Shown: positions 27,473-32,027 of the stretch, in pieces
Position numbering within the stretch: the first letter of the stretch is position 1
Layout: each line of letters opens with the position of its first letter
DNA from: Oscillospiraceae bacterium
GTDB taxonomy: Bacteria > Bacillota > Clostridia > Oscillospirales > Oscillospiraceae
Length of the DNA: 32,027 bases
Assembly: GCA_031261635.1 (NCBI GenBank)
Contig: JAISJH010000107.1
Coordinates: 1 to 32,027, forward strand
Direction: 5' to 3'
The notes under the pieces: generated by a model
The model's database searches: none
Seen by the model: only the letters and a program-made list of their open reading frames with translations
What the model was told of the DNA's origin: nothing
Program-made: the position numbers and the translations under genes

Positions 27473-27507
27473 AGGAGTAAATACATATTTTTAGGGGGTA
27501 CTACACT

Positions 27508-27828
27508 ATGAACTCTAACAGCGAAAACAGCGGGGCGCTTCACGTTATCGGCGTTGTTCTGACCGTTATCATTGGTCTTGGCGGAATGGCCGCGTGGATT
27601 ATTTTTGGACAGGCCGGTTCCGGGATTTTGGGCTTTGTCTACTTTTTGGTGGCGGCGGCGGTTGCTGTGGTCAACTACTTTGTTTGGGCGGCTGTTGCCG
27701 AGGCGCTTGACAGGCTCGCGCAGATTGCGTACAACACCCGCAACATCGGCAAGAACGTTGTCGCCGCGCCCGCTCCGGCGGCGGCTGATACGCGCGAAAA
27801 ATATGACGACAGTATTCCGCGGCTGTAG
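27508..27828 (+). CDS. Small two-TM membrane protein of unknown function
   Basis: Two hydrophobic stretches; upstream promoter and RBS; 12 nt from the next gene. Confidence 0.7.
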   Translation: MNSNSENSGALHVIGVVLTVIIGLGGMAAWIIFGQAGSGILGFVYFLVAAAVAVVNYFVWAAVAEALDRLAQIAYNTRNIGKNVVAAPAPAAADTREKYDDSIPRL

Positions 27829-27840
27829 GGAGGTGTACAA

Positions 27841-29208
27841 ATGGCTCAACGCTACGAAGTTATCAAGAGCGTCAAGGACGGGTACTGGAGCGGGGCGTAT
27901 CCGCTCTTGCTGGCCGCTCACGCGCTTGTCAGGGACAACGCGGACGACCGTATCAACGCGCAGTGCAAATTCTCAAACCTTAGCGGGCGGAACGTCGCGG
28001 CGGCGTACATAGCGGTTGACTGCAAGGGCGTTGACGGCGGCGCGGTTGAGGGGATTGACGAATACGTCTATCTCGACCTTGACAGCGCTCCGGGCGCGGT
28101 GTTTGGCGACGATAAGCTCATTGCCCTGCCTAATAAGACTACGCGCTCGTACACGGTGACGCTGAAAAAGGTCGTTTTTGCGGACGGCGCGGTCTGGCAA
28201 GCGCCGGGCGGCGGCGCGTTCAGTCCGCTTGCGAATACGCCGAAGCCGTTGTCGGTTCTGGGAGAGCTTGAAGCGCAGTACCGGCGTTCGGCGGCACAAA
28301 GCGCGAATATTCCCGAGGAATTTGACGATTACTGGTACTGCGGCTGCGGACAGTTGAACCTTAACGAACAGGAAAACTGCGTTCACTGCAAAATCTCACT
28401 ACAGGCGCAACTTGCCGCGCTCGATACGGATACGCTTAAGCGTGACCTGGAGAATTATGGCGCCGAGCAACTGCGAATAGCGGAGGTGCGTCTCGAAATG
28501 GAGCGCAAGGAAAACGAGAAACGCCTCGAAACCGAGCGTAGACGCCAGGAACAGGAACAAATTGCCGCCGGGGAGCGTGCAAGAATAGCTAAACGCAAAA
28601 AGAAAACCGCTCTGATTGTGACACCAATTGCGGTAGTCGTTGTTGCGTTTGTGATTGTGTTTTTGACTGTAATTCAGCCGTCTATGAAATATGCGCGCGC
28701 GGTGACCTTACGCAACAGCGGCGACTACGAGGGTGCAAGCGCGTTGTTTAGCTCGCTAGGTAATTATAAAAACTCACCGGAACAAGCGAAAAACGCAACA
28801 AAACTTGAAAACCAACGGCAAGCGGAGGAACGAGTCAGGGAAGCGGAGAAGCTATACAAGCAAGGCGATGAATTATTTGAAAATGGTGATTATCTTGGAG
28901 CACAAAAGATTTTTCAAGAAATAGGTGACTATAAAGATAGCACGAAAAAAGCACTTGACGAAAGAATACGCTGGGCAGGCGTATGGTATTATACACGCGA
29001 CAAAGGCACATTTATAGAAATTGATTATTCACTGAGAAAAATGAGAGACCAGTATTCTAAAGGTGAATGGACTATAGACTGCGTATTTTTCGGCAATGAG
29101 GTAACGACAATAGCAAGCGGCTCGGTAAAGAGTATTTCATACACCTTAAACCAAGACGGAACCTCACTAAAAGACAATGAAGGCAAAGAATACACCCACG
29201 ACAAATAA
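27841..29208 (+). CDS. Zinc-ribbon, coiled-coil, TM and TPR-like protein of unknown function
   Basis: WYCGCGQLNLNEQENCVHCKI zinc ribbon; coiled coil RLEMERKENEKRLETERRRQEQEQ; TM LIVTPIAVVVVAFVIVFLTVI; repeats NSGDYEGASALFSSLGNYKNS and ENGDYLGAQKIFQEIGDYKDS. Confidence 0.8.
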   Translation: MAQRYEVIKSVKDGYWSGAYPLLLAAHALVRDNADDRINAQCKFSNLSGRNVAAAYIAVDCKGVDGGAVEGIDEYVYLDLDSAPGAVFGDDKLIALPNKTTRSYTVTLKKVVFADGAVWQAPGGGAFSPLANTPKPLSVLGELEAQYRRSAAQSANIPEEFDDYWYCGCGQLNLNEQENCVHCKISLQAQLAALDTDTLKRDLENYGAEQLRIAEVRLEMERKENEKRLETERRRQEQEQIAAGERARIAKRKKKTALIVTPIAVVVVAFVIVFLTVIQPSMKYARAVTLRNSGDYEGASALFSSLGNYKNSPEQAKNATKLENQRQAEERVREAEKLYKQGDELFENGDYLGAQKIFQEIGDYKDSTKKALDERIRWAGVWYYTRDKGTFIEIDYSLRKMRDQYSKGEWTIDCVFFGNEVTTIASGSVKSISYTLNQDGTSLKDNEGKEYTHDK

Positions 29209-29227
29209 AAAACATATAACGCGGGAC

Positions 29228-29310
29228 GTAGGGGCGGGTTTCAAACCCGCCCTAACGTAGAATTTATAATGTTTCGACCCCCGGGGCGGGTTTGAAACCC
29301 GCCCCTACGA
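29228..29310. repeat. Two GGGGCGGGTTTC/GAAACCCGCCC palindromes
   Basis: gtaggggcgggtttcaaacccgccc and ggggcgggtttgaaacccgcccctac. Confidence 0.85.
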
Positions 29311-29336
29311 ACGTGCGTAACCAACGTCCAAACCTT

Positions 29337-29372
29337 CGTCTCTGATATTTGATATTTGATATTTGATATTTG
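29337..29372. repeat. Heptanucleotide array
   Basis: gtctctgatatttgatatttgatatttgatatttg. Confidence 0.8.
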
Positions 29373-29383
29373 AAAAAAGGGTC

Positions 29384-29412
29384 TTGACAAAGTATTTGCG
29401 ATGTGTTATAAT
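29384..29412 (+). promoter_or_regulatory. Promoter of tRNA cluster (TTGACA-N17-TATAAT)
   Basis: TTGACA 29384-29389, TATAAT 29407-29412. Confidence 0.75.
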
Positions 29413-29455
29413 ACATAGGCTTGTGGATTGAGAGCAACCGCGGGCGGCGCGAGAC

Positions 29456-29532
29456 GGCGGCATAGCTCAGTTGGCTAGAGCATTCGGTTCATACCCGGAG
29501 TGTCAGTGGTTCGAGTCCACTTGCCGCTACCA
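29456..29532 (+). tRNA. tRNA-Met (CAT anticodon; elongator, or Ile2 if lysidine-modified)
   Basis: GGCGGCA...TTCGG TTCATAC CCGGA...GTGG TTCGAGT CCAC...TGCCGCT A CCA cloverleaf. Confidence 0.9.
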
Positions 29533-29570
29533 AACGCGTATCCGCGCAAAAACTATCCGGCACGCAACAA

Positions 29571-29645
29571 GGCCCGTTGGTCAAGCGGTTAAGACACCGC
29601 CCTTTCACGGCGGTAACATGGGTTCAAGTCCCGTACGGGTCACCA
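29571..29645 (+). tRNA. tRNA-Glu (TTC)
   Basis: GGCCCGT...CCGCC CTTTCAC GGCGG...ACGGGTC A CCA. Confidence 0.92.
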
Positions 29646-29651
29646 AGTCAC

Positions 29652-29728
29652 GGAGGTTTAGCTCAGCTGGTTAGAGCGCCTGCTTCACACGCAGGAGGTC
29701 GTTGGTTCGAGCCCAATAGTCTCCACCA
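29652..29728 (+). tRNA. tRNA-Val (CAC)
   Basis: GGAGGTT...CCTGC TTCACAC GCAGG...GTTGG TTCGAGC CCAAT...AGTCTCC A CCA. Confidence 0.9.
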
Positions 29729-29734
29729 CGCGTA

Positions 29735-29766
29735 AACCCCCGCAGATACTACATCTGCGGGGGTTT
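29735..29766 (+). terminator. Intrinsic terminator of tRNA cluster
   Basis: AACCCCCGCAGATactacATCTGCGGGGGTTTT. Confidence 0.92.
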
Positions 29767-29858
29767 TGCTGTGTTTTGTGATTGCCGCATCGTGTACGCT
29801 AATCGCAGAAGGTTTCAAAAAAAAATGGAAAAATTTGTTAAAATTCTCATCACAAAAC

Positions 29859-29952
29859 CAGGTCAATCCCGGAGTCCGATACCTTCTCTTCACAACAGTC
29901 GCAGCTATTGCCGCCACAGAATGAGAGGGTACCGGACTCCGGGATTGACCTG
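29859..29952. repeat. Long near-perfect inverted repeat (25-30 bp stem)
   Basis: CAGGTCAATCCCGGAGTCCGATACC (29859-29883) versus reverse complement of 29928-29952 with one mismatch; stem extends ~5 bp further inward. Confidence 0.95.
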
Positions 29953-29981
29953 TGTACGTAGTATGCGCCGCCCGCGCCGGC

Positions 29982-30419
29982 TTATGCGCGCTCGATTATC
30001 AGGCGCTCGGCGGCTTTGTCGAGGATTATGTGAATGTCGGTGCCGTAGTCCCAGCCGAGTGATTTGCGGAACGGCGCGGGTACCGCGATTTCGCCGAGAC
30101 AGTTAATATGGCGTTTGTAGCGCGTGTGCCGGGAGGCGGGAATCCATTCGGTAAGCACGTCCCGCGGCGGGTTGACCCACCAACTGTGCGGAACGTTGAG
30201 GTGCGTTTCAATCGCCCGCGCGACGTTTTCAGAGGGCTTGCCGTTGCCCAGCAGGAGCTTTTCAAGCGTCTGCCTCGAAAAGCCGCAGAGCCGCGCAAAC
30301 GCGCTGTGGGTATAGCCGGACTGCTTCAGCAGTTCAAACAGCCATTCGCGGCGGCTGCCGTGCTCGCAGACTTGCTCGTCAAACCGGCGGTCGGTCTGGT
30401 AATAAAGTTGTTGGTTCAT
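29982..30419 (-). CDS. XRE-type HTH protein with AbrB/SpoVT-like C-terminal domain
   Basis: LFELLKQSGYTHSAFARLCGFSRQTLEKLLLGNGKPS (HTH); INCLGEIAVPAPFRKSLGWDYGTDIHIILDKAAERLIIERA (AbrB-like swapped hairpin). Confidence 0.82.
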   Translation of the reverse strand: MNQQLYYQTDRRFDEQVCEHGSRREWLFELLKQSGYTHSAFARLCGFSRQTLEKLLLGNGKPSENVARAIETHLNVPHSWWVNPPRDVLTEWIPASRHTRYKRHINCLGEIAVPAPFRKSLGWDYGTDIHIILDKAAERLIIERA

Positions 30420-30527
30420 AGTGATTCACCTCTCTTATTTGAATCGTAATGTATATTAAAGATATAGTTTATATTTTTCAAGCCGCCCGTAAGCTTAGAG
30501 GAACTCAAAACCCGCAAGTGGCAATTG

Positions 30528-30544
30528 CGAAAGTTCAACTTTCG
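30528..30544. promoter_or_regulatory. Palindrome CGAAAGTT-C-AACTTTCG, candidate operator
   Basis: 8-bp perfect arms upstream of the XRE-AbrB gene. Confidence 0.4.
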
Positions 30545-30647
30545 TATATGACTGTAGTTTACCACATCTTTTCAAAATTGTCAAGCCCTTTTTGGCAAAA
30601 AAACGCTTAAAAATGAAAATATTTTTCTAAAAATGGCAAAAAAAGGC

Positions 30648-30685
30648 AAAATATACACCATTTATTGTCAAATGATGTATATTTT
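30648..30685 (-). terminator. Hairpin downstream of amidohydrolase gene
   Basis: AAAATATACACCATTT attgtc AAATGATGTATATTTT, 15/16 complementary; on the minus strand followed by T-rich sequence. Confidence 0.55.
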
Positions 30686-30712
30686 TCCAATTTTATTTAC
30701 AGTTATTGTAAT

Positions 30713-31903
30713 TTATAAGTCCCTCGCTATCCGAAGTGCCGCTTGCGCTGATTTTCCAATTGCTTCCAATATGTCAAAGTTTTCCACTTTGCCGTTCTGA
30801 TACACGATTTTGCCGTCTACGATGGTCTGAGAAATGTCGCTCGCCTGCGCGGAAAATACAAGATTTGCCAGGTAATTATGGTTTGGCTGTAAATGGCTCT
30901 TGTCGTAGTTTACGATTACGAGGTCGGCGCGCTCCCCGACGGCGATTTTGCCGTTCAGCGCGATTGAAAGGACTTCCTCCGGCGTGAAGCCGCCGAGCAG
31001 TGCCGCGAGGTGCATCTCCTCAAAGAGGTTCAGGTTATTGTTGCTTGCCGCGCCGTCCGTCCCGAGCGCGAGTTTTACGCCCATATCATAAGCCTTGCGC
31101 GTATTGAAAATGCCCGATTTGAGTTTCAGATTGCTTGTAGGGTTATGCACGGCGGTAACGCCGTACTCCCTGAAAATCTGTAAATCGTCGTCCGTGCAAT
31201 GCACGCAGTGCGCCGCGAAAGCGGGAACGTCGAAAAAGCCGCAGTCCGCGAAATAACGCGCCGGGGTTTTGCCGTGACGCTCTATGCACTCGGCGTGTTC
31301 CTTAGCGGTTTCCGAGAGGTGCAGTTGCACCGAGAGCTTATGCTCCTTAGCAAACTCTGCGGCTTCGCGGACGTATTTTTCGTGGCTTGTGTACTCCGCG
31401 TGAATTGCCGCTTCGGGTGTAATCAGCGGGTGCTTTACGGCGATAAGCTCCAGCTCCTCTGCTTCGCGCGTTGAGCCTTTGAGCGAGCCGCCGCCGAAGT
31501 CGAGGAACGCCCGCGAAATTCTGACGCGTATCCCGGCCTTTTTAACTGCCTCGACTATAGCGCCGCAGTGGTCATACATATCGGCGAACTCCGTAACGCC
31601 CGAAGCGAGCATTTCAGCGATACCGACAAGCGACCCCCAGTACACGTCGTCGTCCGTGAGCTTGGCCTCAAAGGGAAAGACGCGCTCATTAAGCCAGCGG
31701 TCAAGCGGCAAGCCCTCGCCATACCCGCGAAGCAAGGTCATAGGCACGTGCGAGTGCATATTGCGAAGCCCGGGAATAATTAAATCGTTGCTAACAACCC
31801 CGTCAGCAGGCGCGATAGCGGCAATCTTACCGTCGGCAAGAGTAAGCGACCCCTGCCGGACAGTAAAATCCTCCGCAAGGTAGTTGACGTTTTTGATGTG
31901 CAT
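30713..31903 (-). CDS. Amidohydrolase, TRZ/ATZ or SAH/MTA deaminase-like
   Basis: IIPGLRNMHSHVPMTLLRG metal-binding HxH; AAHCVHCTDDD; HNPTSNLKLKSG; LGTDGAASNNNLNLFEEM. ATG 31903 with AGGT upstream. Confidence 0.92.
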   Translation of the reverse strand: MHIKNVNYLAEDFTVRQGSLTLADGKIAAIAPADGVVSNDLIIPGLRNMHSHVPMTLLRGYGEGLPLDRWLNERVFPFEAKLTDDDVYWGSLVGIAEMLASGVTEFADMYDHCGAIVEAVKKAGIRVRISRAFLDFGGGSLKGSTREAEELELIAVKHPLITPEAAIHAEYTSHEKYVREAAEFAKEHKLSVQLHLSETAKEHAECIERHGKTPARYFADCGFFDVPAFAAHCVHCTDDDLQIFREYGVTAVHNPTSNLKLKSGIFNTRKAYDMGVKLALGTDGAASNNNLNLFEEMHLAALLGGFTPEEVLSIALNGKIAVGERADLVIVNYDKSHLQPNHNYLANLVFSAQASDISQTIVDGKIVYQNGKVENFDILEAIGKSAQAALRIARDL

Positions 31904-31925
31904 TAGTAAAACCTCCAAAAATTTG

Positions 31926-31951
31926 TTAAATAACAGTTATCAAATATCAAA
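31926..31951. repeat. Heptanucleotide array
   Basis: aaataacagttatcaaatatcaaata. Confidence 0.65.
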
Positions 31952-31983
31952 TACGTGGGTTTGGACGGGGGTTGCGAGGCTCG

Positions 31984-32007
31984 TAGGGGCGGGTTTCAAA
32001 CCCGCCC
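31984..32007. repeat. GGGGCGGGTTTCAAACCCGCCC palindrome
   Basis: gtaggggcgggtttcaaacccgccctccccc. Confidence 0.85.
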
Positions 32008-32027
32008 TCCCCCGTCGGCTCCCTCCC

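Noticed and set aside
29471-29674. 67-aa ORF across the tRNA cluster
   Set aside because: Translation of tRNA genes; no coding support.
29663-29917. Minus-strand ORF containing LLGSNQRPPACEAGALTS
   Set aside because: This is the antisense translation of the tRNA-Val gene, a known type of spurious ORF.

Overview
This 32 kb window looks like chromosomal DNA from an endospore-forming, Clostridia-like Firmicute; taxonomy is inferred from gene content only. The main landmark is a branched-chain amino acid operon on the + strand (ilvB, short ilvN, ilvC, ilvD, ilvA), followed by an aldo/keto reductase and a UroD-family protein. Other supported genes are a class B-like sortase, a PfkB-family sugar kinase, an SDR oxidoreductase, a sirtuin, a lipoprotein serpin, an RluA-type pseudouridine synthase, an orphan solute-binding lipoprotein beside a very large hybrid histidine kinase, a collagen-like protein with a BclB-like C-terminus, HPr, a YlmC/YmxH protein, a zinc-ribbon/TPR membrane protein, three tRNAs (Met-CAT, Glu-TTC, Val-CAC), an XRE-HTH protein with an AbrB-like C-terminus, and a TRZ/ATZ-type amidohydrolase. 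The strongest candidate for something undescribed is a shared architecture in two metabolic enzymes. The PfkB kinase and the ketol-acid reductoisomerase each carry an in-frame C-terminal tail of roughly 170-195 aa that alternates DNA-binding-like basic motifs (four GRPKK AT-hook motifs; three KRKYTRK motifs plus an H1-like Lys/Ala/Pro block) with acidic Glu/Ala/Ile/Val linkers. The second notable signal is in the intergenic DNA: many arrays with strict 7-nt periodicity (up to 17 units), 160-180 bp MITE-like imperfect palindromes, and GGGGCGGGTTTCAAACCCGCCC palindromes, often nested together. All calls come from reading the sequence and the supplied ORFs; no searches were run.
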